Below, piece by piece: positions 56,061 through 64,000 of a stretch of 64,000 nt of DNA. Every line of letters starts with the position of its first letter. Position 1 is the stretch's first letter. Source of the DNA: Colocasia esculenta (Eukaryota > Streptophyta > Magnoliopsida > Alismatales > Araceae); the NCBI GenBank assembly GCA_014218235.1, contig CM024755.1, forward strand, positions 163,053,941 through 163,117,940, written 5' to 3'. The position numbers and the translations under genes were made by a program. The notes below the pieces were generated by a model. That model saw only the letters and a program-made list of their open reading frames with translations. It searched no databases and had not been told where the DNA came from.

Positions 56061-56714
56061 ATGGATTGCTTGAAAATGAAATTGCAAGAAACACAAAAAG
56101 AAAAAGACTGTTTAAGCCATTCTATTGAATTCCTTCAAGAAGAACAATTGGAAACAAAGAAAAAGTTGGAACAAACTGAAAAGGAATTGAAAGAAAAATC
56201 TGAGGACCTAATGAAATTTGTAAAAGGGAAGCAAAATCTAGATGCAGTTTTGGGCACCAAAATACATGTAACCAAGCATGGGTTAGGATATCAACCAGTC
56301 AAACAAAAGAAAATAGGAGAATCATTGATCACCTCCTTTATTGATTCTAGCCCAAGCACAAGCAAGCATGCTCCCACAAAGCATAATTCAAGAAAGTCTC
56401 AGACCAAGCCAATATTACACAAACAAAATGTTCCCAACAAACAAAAGAAAAAGCCACCTGTCGACAGATACAATGGTGCCTGTCGACAGACAAGAACAGT
56501 TTCAATGAATAAACAGTCTATCAAGCAACAGAAAATTGAAAAGAAAATTCCTTCATGCAATGTGTGTAAAAAGATTGGTCATGATGAAAAACAATGTTGG
56601 AATAATCCAAAGAAACAAAAAGTCAAACAAGTTTGGATTCCTAAACATCTACTTTGTTGCATGAATGAAATTTTGGGACCCAAAGTAATTTGGGTACCAA
56701 AACCTCTTGTCTGA
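56061..56714 (+). CDS. gag: Copia gag, C-terminal coiled coil and second zinc knuckle
   Basis: This is the continuation of gag after the shifts at about 55950 and 56045. It has a lysine/glutamate-rich coiled coil, then CNVCKKIGHDEKQC (near 56554-56600), and ends GPKVIWVPKPLV. Both motifs recur in the decayed gags at 2.3-3.2 kb and 6.8-7.1 kb. It is one base out of frame with the protease reading frame that overlaps its end at 56707. Two CTGTCGACAG words are embedded in the coding sequence. Confidence 0.82.
   Translation: MDCLKMKLQETQKEKDCLSHSIEFLQEEQLETKKKLEQTEKELKEKSEDLMKFVKGKQNLDAVLGTKIHVTKHGLGYQPVKQKKIGESLITSFIDSSPSTSKHAPTKHNSRKSQTKPILHKQNVPNKQKKKPPVDRYNGACRQTRTVSMNKQSIKQQKIEKKIPSCNVCKKIGHDEKQCWNNPKKQKVKQVWIPKHLLCCMNEILGPKVIWVPKPLV
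56458..56489. promoter_or_regulatory. Class 1 word pair inside gag
   Basis: CTGTCGACAG at 56458 and 56480, spaced 22 bp, in coding sequence (translated as PVDRYNGACRQT). Retaining the DNA word inside a gene suggests a constraint at the DNA or RNA level, or recent insertion of the repeat. Confidence 0.7.
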
Positions 56715-57645
56715 TCCACATATGCAGGAATGCCTAGCAGCCCAACATCAAAACAAATGGTACTTGGATAGCGGCTGTTCGAGGCACATGACGGGCGACA
56801 AAGGTAAATTCTGTTTCCTAGTGGAGAAAGACGGAGGACAAGTCATTTTTGGAGGTAACAACAAAGGCCAAATCATTGGCACAGGTAATGTTGGTAAGTG
56901 TTCCTCCAATTCAATTGAAAATGTACTGTTGGTTGATGGCCTTAATCACAATTTGCTTAGCATAAGTCAATTATGTGATAGAGGTCACAACGTCATTTTT
57001 GAATCAAATTCATGTCAAATTGTTGATAAAGAAACAGGAAGTGTAAAATTTTCTGGAAAAAGAGTGAATAACATTTACTTAGTTGATTTAGATGATCCAG
57101 AAAATGACAACTTGTGTCTTGTTGCAAATAGACAGGATGAATTGACCTTGTGGCATCGTAGGCTTGGCCATGCGAGCTACAACGTGTTGCACAAGATCAT
57201 GAAGCTCAAATTGGTAAGTGGACTTCCTGACATCTCTTTTAGCAACAACGAAAGTTTTTGTGATGCATGTGCACAGGGAAAACAAACCCGGAAGTCTTTC
57301 AAATCTAAAGCACCGGTAAGCACATCTAAACCATTTGAACTGTTGCACATGGACCTGTTTGGACCAACTAGAACTCTAAGTCTCAATGGCAAACGTTTTG
57401 GTTTTGTCATTGTAGATGATTTCTCTAGGTTCACATGGGTCAAATTCTTGGCACACAAAAGTGAAACACTCACAATCTTCCAAGAATTCTTTAACAAGAT
57501 TGAGCATGGCAATGTGAATAAAATATGCTCAATCCGCACCGATCACGGGGGAGAATTTGATAACAATGCATTTTCTGATTTTTGCAGGCACCAAGGATTG
57601 AACATCTGTTCTCTTCCCCAAGGACTCCAGAACAAAATGGAGTAG
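56707..57645 (+). CDS. pol: Copia protease and integrase (N-terminal and catalytic parts)
   Basis: The aspartic protease active site is WYLDSGCSRHMTG near 56758-56796. The GAG-pre-integrase zinc region is LWHRRLGHA near 57149 with CDACAQGKQ near 57262. The integrase core contains HMDLFGPTRT near 57346 and RTDHGGEFDN near 57535. The protease cleaves the polyprotein; the integrase inserts the cDNA. The frame is lost near 57600, so the third catalytic residue and the C-terminal domain lie in other frames (next entry). Protease and gag frames differ by one base. Confidence 0.9.
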   Translation: MSDPHMQECLAAQHQNKWYLDSGCSRHMTGDKGKFCFLVEKDGGQVIFGGNNKGQIIGTGNVGKCSSNSIENVLLVDGLNHNLLSISQLCDRGHNVIFESNSCQIVDKETGSVKFSGKRVNNIYLVDLDDPENDNLCLVANRQDELTLWHRRLGHASYNVLHKIMKLKLVSGLPDISFSNNESFCDACAQGKQTRKSFKSKAPVSTSKPFELLHMDLFGPTRTLSLNGKRFGFVIVDDFSRFTWVKFLAHKSETLTIFQEFFNKIEHGNVNKICSIRTDHGGEFDNNAFSDFCRHQGLNICSLPQGLQNKME

Positions 57646-58031
57646 TGGAGAGGAAAAACAGAACATTGGTGGAAATGGCTCGCACTCTTCTGGTTGAAGG
57701 CCAACTCTCCAAAAGTTTTGGGCAGAAGCAGTGAACACTTCGTGCTACATTCTAAACAGAGCCATGGTAAGACCTGTGATAAAGAAAACCCCCTACCAGT
57801 TATTGAAAGGTAAAAACCCAACCTTGGGTACTTCCGAGTTTTTGGCTCAAAGGTATTTATTCACAACAATGATAAATCTGATTTAGATAAATTTGAAGCC
57901 AAAAGTGATCAAGGTGTTTTTCTAGGCTACTCAGAACACTCTAGGGCATATAGGGTGTTTAACAATAAAACACGCACTGTGGAAGAAACTCCACATGTCA
58001 TTTTGATGAGACTTATGCCAAATCTAACTGT
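57646..58031 (+). pseudogene. pol: Copia integrase C-terminal part, frameshifted
   Basis: In shifting frames the sequence encodes GVVERKNRTLVEMARTLLVE (near 57646-57700), then NTSCYILNRAM (near 57733), GYFRVFGSKVFIHNNDKSDL (near 57825-57885) and GVFLGYSEHSRAYRVFNN (near 57915-57968). These are the normal integrase C-terminal motifs of Copia elements. At least four single-base shifts between 57600 and 58010 are needed to follow them, so the protein cannot be made from this copy as sequenced. Confidence 0.8.
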
Positions 58032-58988
58032 TTGAATATTAACAGGACTGAAAAAGAGGATGAAGGAACATCACTTAAGGATCTTCAAGTCAAAGCAAAA
58101 GACAAATCTGAAGAAGATTCCAAGACCAAAGGTGGATATCTTCACAGGGACTACGATGAAGATGATGAAATAGCATTCAGAAAACAAGATGAAACACTTG
58201 AAGAGAATCCACCAGAAAGTGAACCTCCTGAAGAACAACATTCACAAGATCAAATTCCTCAAGGACAAGATACTCCCGGCCCTTCAACAATCACAAATGT
58301 GAGGTATTCCAAAGATCACCCACTTGATGATGTGATAGGTAGTTTAAATGATTCTGTTCAAACGAGGTCTCAAGTAAGAAAAATAATTGAACATGATCTT
58401 TTTGCTTTTGTTTCTCAAGTGGAACCCAAAAATGTTGAAGAAGCCTTAAAAGACAACTCATGGATTGATGCTATGCATGAGGAACTTGGTCAATTTCAAA
58501 GAAACAATGTATGGAGTTTAGTTCCTAAAACCCCTGAAATCTCTATCATAGGAACTAGATGGGTGTTTAGGAATAAACTTAATGAAGAAGGAAAAGTGAT
58601 AAGAAATAAAGCAAGACTCGTAGCAAAAGGATATAGTCAAGAATTTGGTGTAGACTTTGAAGAGTCCTTTGCTCCTGTAGCCAGGTTAGAAGCAGTCAGA
58701 ATTTTATTGGCATATGCATGCTCCCATAAGTTTAAACTCTATCAAATGGATGTTAAAACTGCTTTCTTAAATGGCTATATCAAAGAAGAAGTCTATGTCT
58801 CTCAACCACCAGGTTTTGAAAATTCTGAAATGCCTAACCATGTGTATAAATTGCACAAAGCTCTTTATGGTTTGAAACAGGCACCTCGAGCTTGGTATGA
58901 TAGACTAAGCAATTTTCTGGTAAGCAAGAACTACTCAAGAGGTAAAGTAGACCAAACACTCTTCACTAAGAAGTTCGCAATCACATAA
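58032..58988 (+). CDS. pol: Copia reverse transcriptase, first part
   Basis: After an acidic, proline-rich linker comes the RVT_2 domain: TRWVFRNKLNEEGKVIRNKA (near 58554), DFEESFAPVARLEAVRILLA (near 58650), YQMDVKTAFLNGYIKEEVYV (near 58740; D of motif A) and YKLHKALYGLKQAPRAWYD (near 58845). The reading frame ends at a stop 8 codons after a 1-base shift near 58970, just before the YVDD motif. The enzyme makes cDNA from element RNA. Confidence 0.92.
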   Translation: MNINRTEKEDEGTSLKDLQVKAKDKSEEDSKTKGGYLHRDYDEDDEIAFRKQDETLEENPPESEPPEEQHSQDQIPQGQDTPGPSTITNVRYSKDHPLDDVIGSLNDSVQTRSQVRKIIEHDLFAFVSQVEPKNVEEALKDNSWIDAMHEELGQFQRNNVWSLVPKTPEISIIGTRWVFRNKLNEEGKVIRNKARLVAKGYSQEFGVDFEESFAPVARLEAVRILLAYACSHKFKLYQMDVKTAFLNGYIKEEVYVSQPPGFENSEMPNHVYKLHKALYGLKQAPRAWYDRLSNFLVSKNYSRGKVDQTLFTKKFAIT

Positions 58989-59005
58989 TTGTTGTTCAAG
59001 TTTAT

Positions 59006-59565
59006 GTGGACGATATAATATTTGGTTCTACTAACCCTTCACTGTGTGAAGAATTTTCTAAACACATGCACAGTGAATTTGAGATGAGTCTAATGGGGGA
59101 GCTTCAATTCTTTCTTGGTTTGCAGGTGAAACAACATAAAGACGGATTCTTCATAAATCAAGAAAAGTATGTCAAAGAGCTTCTCAAACGATTTCAATTT
59201 GAGCAAGCTAAACCGGCCTCCACCCCAATGAGCACAAGCATCAAATTGGAAAATGATGAGAAAGGTAAACCGGTAGATGCAAAGCACTTCCGAGGTATGA
59301 TTGGCTCACTCCTTTATCTTACTGCAAGTAGACCGGATATTCAATTCAGTGTTTGCCTTTGTGCTAGATATCAATCTAGTCCAAAGGAAAGCCATTTAAT
59401 TGCAGTCAAGAGAATTTTCCGATATCTCTCAGGCACATGCAATTTGGGTTTTTGGTACCCAGCAGGCAGTAGCTTTGATTTGATTTCATATTCTGATGCT
59501 GACTATGCTGGATGTAAAATTGATAGAAAAAGCACTAGTGGATTTGCCAATTCCTTGGCGGTTGC
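59006..59565 (+). CDS. pol: Copia reverse transcriptase, second part, and RNase H start
   Basis: Motif YVDDIIFGSTN is at about 59000-59035. It is followed by FLGLQVKQHKDGFFINQEKY and FRGMIGSLLYLTASRPDIQF, then the RNase H opening YSDADYAGCKIDRKSTSGFA near 59490. The frame is lost after 59550. It belongs to the same polyprotein as the preceding frame but is shifted relative to it. Confidence 0.9.
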
Positions 59566-59938
59566 ATGGTTTCGTGGGCATCCAAGAAACAACACTCGGT
59601 TGCACTCTCCACTGCAGAGGCAGAATATGTCGCTGCAGGAAGTTGTGCAGCTCAAGTGTTGTGGATCAAAAGTCAGTTAGCTGACTATAATGTTCAAATT
59701 GGATGCACACCTATCCTATGTGACAACACAAGTGCTATCAACCTTTCAAAAAACCCTGTCCAACACTCTCGGACTAAACACATAGAAATCCGTCATCATT
59801 TCTTGAGAGATGAAGTTGCCAATAAAACCTTGGAACTTATTTTCATTCCCACAGAAAACAATTGGCTGATATTTTCACCAAACCCTTGTCTGAAGATAGA
59901 TTCACATCCTTAAGAAGAGAATTGGGTTTGTGTAAAAT
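59566..59938 (+). CDS. pol: Copia RNase H, C-terminal part
   Basis: It encodes SWASKKQHSVALSTAEAEYV (near 59569), PILCDNTSAINLSKNPVQHS (near 59710) and TKHIEIRHHFLRD (near 59775), the catalytic and closing motifs of Copia RNase H. One further 1-base shift near 59850 separates the last motif; the true stop is the TGA near 59942 in the other frame. Confidence 0.88.
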
Positions 59939-60417
59939 GCAATGAAACTAACTCTCCATATTGGAGTACATGCTCTTTATGTGTGAATGACTATGTGGTA
60001 TATCAAATGGTGAACTGTGGAAGAACAAGTTCGGCTTGTTTGGAAACTATCATCATGCGTGAGGAAATATTCTCCGCCAAGTATCCATAGTCCCATTACA
60101 TATAAAGGTCCTGTACTTCACATAGGATTTTTAGTTTCCTTACATTTTATCATGTTAACTCCATGAAACAATGTTTTTTCTGTGACCATGTGCTTGTGTA
60201 TGACTTCTTGAATGAACATGTTTGTCTTGTATCAAATGCTTGTGTGAATCCTTGCTTAGATGTTGTGTCAACACGTGCACACACTATGGGGGAGTGAGTT
60301 AAGGATAGATGAGTATTTTATTGAGGAAACTCTTCATACATCTACTTGTTGAATTCTCACTTCCTTGAACTCAATGTGCAATCAATCTGAAACCAGAAAA
60401 ATCCACTCTGTTCATAT

Positions 60418-60531
60418 CTGTCGACAGACACATTCCATCTGTCGACAGATACAATCAGTCTTGTTCTGACAGAAACCTCAACTCCTCAGTCTGTGTGCAT
60501 CTGTCGACAGACAGACTTCTTCTGTCGACAG
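60418..60531. promoter_or_regulatory. Class 1 word array in the 3' spacer (two pairs)
   Basis: CTGTCGACAG at 60418/60439 and 60501/60522, spacing 21 bp each, pair period 83 bp, matching the LTR array. Confidence 0.72.
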
Positions 60532-61567
60532 ATACACACATTCTTCCTTACTTTTCAAATCCTTCTTCATACTTTTCAAGAAAAGTGTTCCTTACTTGAT
60601 TTAAAGGTAAACCTTGGTTGTTTGTGTGCAATATAACCCTTCATATCCACTTCATGTCAAAGTCATGAACCAAGTCTAAATGTTGTTTGATGCATGACCT
60701 GATTAAGGTCTTTTTAGATCATTTTGAACATAATGAGCAAACCAAATGATTTTTAAACATCTCCTTTGAATAACTCCCTTGTCGTTAAACATGAATCTAA
60801 AATGATTTGAAAAATCAGAAAACTCTTGAATTTAATGTTCCACATTACAACTTGCCTAAAGAAATCTCATGTACTTGACAAAAAGCAAAAAAAAAAAAAA
60901 AAGGGAGAAAAGCTACCTATTTCTTCAGTTCAATCAACAAATTTGTTTTTCATTTGTGGGATGGAGGTAGAGCAATGATGAAAATCACTAAGTAACCGGG
61001 GACATGGGCATCACAAATGTCGGTCTTCGCGTCAAAAGGTTGTTTCATTATCTCTATACAATGGCTTGATGGACACTCACATTGAGTAACTGGGGGTATT
61101 GGCATCACAAATGTCTACCTTCACATGAAAAAGTGAAAGTGCTCCTCATTGCCACTCTTTTCCATCTTCGTTGCTTAAATCTTCCAAGATCATACCAGAA
61201 ATAGAGTGAAGCCTCCGAAATTTTTTGTCAAGTCCAATGTGTTTCTTCGGTAAGACATTCTTGTGGGCATTTAATTCAATTGTCATCTGACTATCATCTC
61301 TATTTAAATGCATGTTTGTCTTCAACGGCCTTAATCAAAAGAGTTATTTAATTTTCACTGGCTTTTGTGAAATGTGTTCCTCATGATCTAATTAAAGAAC
61401 TTATCATTTTTAATTCAAAATCATTTTAGATTTGTGTCATGTCTTCATCTTAATGGATATGGATTTTTGTCTTGCACATACACCCATTTTGCCTTAAAAC
61501 AACAAATGAACACTTGTCCCTTTGAAAAATTTTGACAAAAATCAAGTTTTCACCAAAAAGGAGCTAT

Positions 61568-61596
61568 CTGTCGACAGATAGACTATCTGTCGACAG
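61568..61596. promoter_or_regulatory. Class 1 word pair before the accessory ORF
   Basis: CTGTCGACAG at 61568 and 61587, spacing 19 bp (the only pair outside 21-22). It is followed by a GC-rich stretch, TTTTAAAA at 61665 and the ATG at 61852. Confidence 0.7.
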
Positions 61597-61851
61597 ACGA
61601 CGGCCCAGATCCGTTTTTTCAGAAAACCCTCGCGCCGGTTCACCTCCTTTTTGTGGGGCCTTCCTTTTAAAACCCTCCAAGTCCATTCTAAGGCCACCCA
61701 CGACCCTTTTTCACCCCTCCTCTCTTGTTCCCTCCTCCTCCTCTCCAAACCCCCTCTCTTTCCCCCTTCAGGGCTCCGTCTCCGACGATCCTGCTCCTCG
61801 TCTGGGATCCCTCCACTCTCCCTTCACACCATTCTCATCCTTCCTCCTGCG

Positions 61852-63058
61852 ATGGCACCCAAATCGAAGCTTCTCGCTCGCCGTCGTCGCGCTCCGACGG
61901 ACGCCGGAGAAAGCTCCAGGGCTCCTTCTGAACGCCGCAGCAAGCATCGTGAGGATCGGTTGCCGGAACTCATCGTTCCTCAAGGTCTCCGTCTTATCCG
62001 ACCCAACGGCACCTTCAAGAAGATTGTCCAATCCCGGTATGTGGACTTCGAGTCCTTAGCACCGATGTTCCCCTCACTCCTACCTTATTTTGACACTCAA
62101 GGGTGGACATCCTTCTTATACTCCCACTTGCAATACTCTCCAACTGCCGTATCCGAGTTCTACAATAACTTAGGGCTTTCCGATCAGGGAGATATCTACT
62201 CTTCGGTGAAAGGCACTCGTTTTCGCCTCACCGCAAATCTTCTCTCCACAGCCCTTGAAATTCCAAACTCAGGAGTTGAAATCTTCAACTACAATCCCTC
62301 TGCTTCTGAGTACTATGAGCTTCTCACGTTGGAACCTTATGACACTACCAAGAGATTGCTCGTCTCAACGCCAACTCCTTTCCTCCCTTGATCCGGATGA
62401 TCCATCACATCTTCACTACCTTGATCGTCCCGAAGGATGGAAGTCGAGAGTTAGTCACCGAGGTCCATAAATCCCTATTCATATTTTTCCTCAAGTGTCA
62501 AGAAATCAATCTTCCTGAACTCATGATAAGCCTCATCCGTCGGTGTTTCTCTAACACCAAAAGATCAATGCCATATGCTTGCCCCATCACTTCTCTTCTT
62601 ATTTTCCTTGGCATTCCTATCCCTCCAAGTGAGCTCATCTCACTAAAATCCCGAAGTGCCTTTGACCTCACCGCCGCCAACCGCATGGGCTACAAATTGT
62701 AGACGGCGTCGTCACAAGGACTCTCAAGGGAAAGGAACCACAAGGAGCTGAAGTGTCAACCGATGAAGAAGACAATGAAGATGTTGAAGCAAATGAGGGC
62801 AGTGATGAAGACCCTCAAGATGAGCAAATGCCTGACCAAGCTCAAGAGTTTGATGATGTACCTATGCCTCCACAACAATCCGTTCATGATTACTTGGCAC
62901 AAATCCATCAAGAAATGATTTCAGGATTTGCTCGGATGACGTCAAGATTTGATCAAGTGGACGCTCGCCTCAACACTTTAGATGACCGTCTTGACCACCT
63001 CTACTCCGAGAGAGATGGATCCCGTCACCCTCCTCCTGCTGGACATGACGATGAATAG
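61852..63058 (+). pseudogene. Accessory ORF of the Copia element (putative plant transposon protein domain), two frameshifts
   Basis: It starts MAPKSKLLARRRRAP, basic and possibly nuclear. It then encodes SRYVDFESLAPMFPSLLPYF, GWTSFLYSH, IYSSVKGTRFRLTANLLSTA and LEIPNSGVEIFNY, matching the pattern I know as the putative plant transposon protein domain (PF20167). After a shift near 62385 it continues HIFTTLIVPKDGSRELVTEV and SMPYACPITSLLIFLGIPIP. After a second near 62705 come an acidic stretch and a heptad coiled coil (RMTSRFDQVDARLNTLDDRL) to the stop at 63056-63058. There is no signal peptide or membrane segment, so it is not envelope-like. The function is unknown. Its position and the words before it suggest a trans-acting factor. 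Confidence 0.75.
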
Positions 63059-63339
63059 AGGGTCTCAGGGTCATTAGAGGTCACTAAGAGTCTTAGATGG
63101 GAATTAGTCTCACTTGTCTTGTCGTCTTTTGCTTGTTCATGTTACTTCCCTTTCTTGAGAGTCATGTAATCATTATCGCATGTACTGTGAAATTTCAATG
63201 ATAAATCAATGAAAACTCAGTTCATGTTCTTTTGTCTCTAACTGTGCATGACTTGACTTTTTGCATGTTGTCAAAAAGGGGGAGAACATCAATATATGCA
63301 TCAATTGAATATTTTTGTCATCATCAAAAAGGGGGAGAT
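63059..63339 (+). other. 3' spacer and polypurine tract of the Copia element
   Basis: About 265 bp without a gene. The PPT CAAAAAGGGGGAGATT (63325-63340) abuts the 3' LTR; a second AAAAAGGGGGAG lies upstream at 63273-63284 and may be a central or duplicated tract. Confidence 0.85.
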
Positions 63340-64000
63340 TGTTGGGTTTTCCATATATCATGTTTTTGATGATCACATTAACATTCTTGAACATTGATTT
63401 AATGCAAAATTGATGTGTTAACTAACATGAAAAACACCATGAAAGTGATTGAGTTAAACATTGCTAAATCATACAATGTACATCACTAACAATGTATTTG
63501 CATGTAGGTGTACAAGCATGAAAGATGGAACTTTGAAGAGGCATTGAAAAGATGAGCAAAAGGCACAAAAATCTGTCAAAGAGGTGCATCTGTCGACAGA
63601 TGCAAACTGCCTGTCGACAGATTCACACAGTCATTCTCAGACAGAACTCAGGTTTGCATCTCTGAGTGCATCTGTCGACAGATGCAATGTACCTGTCGAC
63701 AGATACACACAGACAACCCAGGACAGAGCTCAGGTTTTCTATTCCTGAGTGCATCTGTCGACAGATGAAAACTGCCTGTCGACAGATACACTCAGAAACT
63801 CATTTTCCTGAAACCCAGTTCTCAGCCTGAGTCTGCCTGTCGACAGATGCAAGTGCACCTGTCGACAGCCGACGGAAACTTCAGATTTTGGGTTTCCAAA
63901 TCCGGCCCCACTTGGGTGTTTCCTTCCTCCACGACCCCCACCTTTACCTAACACTATATAAGCATCCTTTTGGAGCCAATTTCGCAGAGAGCAGCCTCCC
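63340..64000 (+). repeat. 3' LTR of the Copia element, first 661 bp
   Basis: Begins TGTTGGGTTTTCC. It contains eight CTGTCGACAG words (starts 63590, 63611, 63672, 63693, 63755, 63776, 63837, 63859) and the TATA box near 63954. The window ends inside it. Confidence 0.95.

Larger units (their letters stand above)
59940..61851 (+). other. Spacer between pol and the accessory ORF
   Basis: No gene seen. It contains class 1 word pairs (60418-60531 and 61568-61596), a duplicated phrase (GGGCATCACAAATGTC near 61007 and TTGGCATCACAAATGTC near 61100), an A run at 60889-60902 and a TTTTAAAA box at 61665-61672, about 70 bp after the last word. The latter part looks like an internal promoter for the accessory ORF. 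Confidence 0.65.
53334..64000 (+). mobile_element. Young SIRE-like Ty1-copia retrotransposon with an accessory ORF (3' LTR cut by the window end)
   Basis: The 5' LTR (53334-54689, TGTTGG to TTCA) is followed by a tRNA-iMet PBS, gag, protease, integrase, RT, RNase H, a 1.9-kb spacer, a 400-codon accessory ORF, a PPT and the 3' LTR from 63340. The total will be about 11.4 kb if the 3' LTR is complete. Large size, long LTRs and an ORF between pol and 3' LTR fit the SIRE/Maximus lineage. Over the 661 bp of 3' LTR in the window I count three differences from the 5' LTR (two 1-bp indels, one substitution), so the insertion is recent. The left flank is CTTGT; the right target site is outside the window. 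Several frameshifts break pol despite the young age. Confidence 0.93.

Noticed and set aside
61852..63058. Envelope gene
   Set aside because: No signal peptide, membrane segment or cleavage site; similarity is to a plant transposon protein domain.

Overview
The window is nuclear DNA of a flowering plant, in a repeat-dense region. The grounds are plant-lineage LTR retrotransposons (SIRE-like Copia, Athila-type and Tat-type Gypsy), L1-type LINEs, a hAT pseudogene, a MITE, a tRNA-derived SINE-like sequence, plant mobile domain genes, and one interrupted host gene. I cannot name the species.

Layout. 1-2332: part of a long Gypsy-type LTR on the minus strand (LTR A). 2333-11564: a Copia fragment whose 3' LTR (3704-4505 plus 10475-11564) is split by an inverted gag-only copy of the same family (4506-10474). 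11565-12430: Athila-type integrase remnant. 12431-18416: decayed Tat-type element with RNase H and integrase, a degenerate reverse-strand ORF holding a SINE-like sequence, and an LTR. 18640-19620: LINE tail. 22830-27066: complete gag-only Gypsy-type element on the minus strand, with PBS, PPT and a 217-bp tandem array. 29023-36233: three minus-strand exons of a PIG-X-like host gene; a LINE sits in its 6.3-kb intron and a MITE supplies its stop codon. 40480-42050: hAT transposase pseudogene. 42.1-53.3 kb: an apparently intact DUF7745/plant-mobile-domain-like gene (45127-46804), a broken multi-exon plant mobile domain gene (47319-49879) and a probable solo LTR (LTR B, 49880-53265). 53334-64000: a young SIRE-like Copia element with a 1356-bp 5' LTR, PBS, gag, protease, integrase, RT, RNase H, an accessory ORF, PPT and the start of the 3' LTR.

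The most unusual signal is a set of short CG-containing words repeated in the U3 part of the LTRs and in front of accessory ORFs. Class 1 is the palindrome CTGTCGACAG: 30 perfect copies found by eye, all in pairs whose starts are 19-22 bp apart (14 of 15 pairs at 21 or 22). Class 2 is AAATCGTT/AAATCGAT in the gag-only Copia family, with frequent 16-17 and 21 bp spacing. Class 3 is a 30-35 bp imperfect inverted repeat of AATCGCGAC type around the two plant-mobile-domain genes and in LTR B. LTR A and LTR B look homologous yet carry different words. The arrangement resembles binding-site arrays for element-specific regulators, such as the VANC anti-silencing proteins of VANDAL transposons; the accessory ORF proteins are candidate partners. 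That functional reading is inference.
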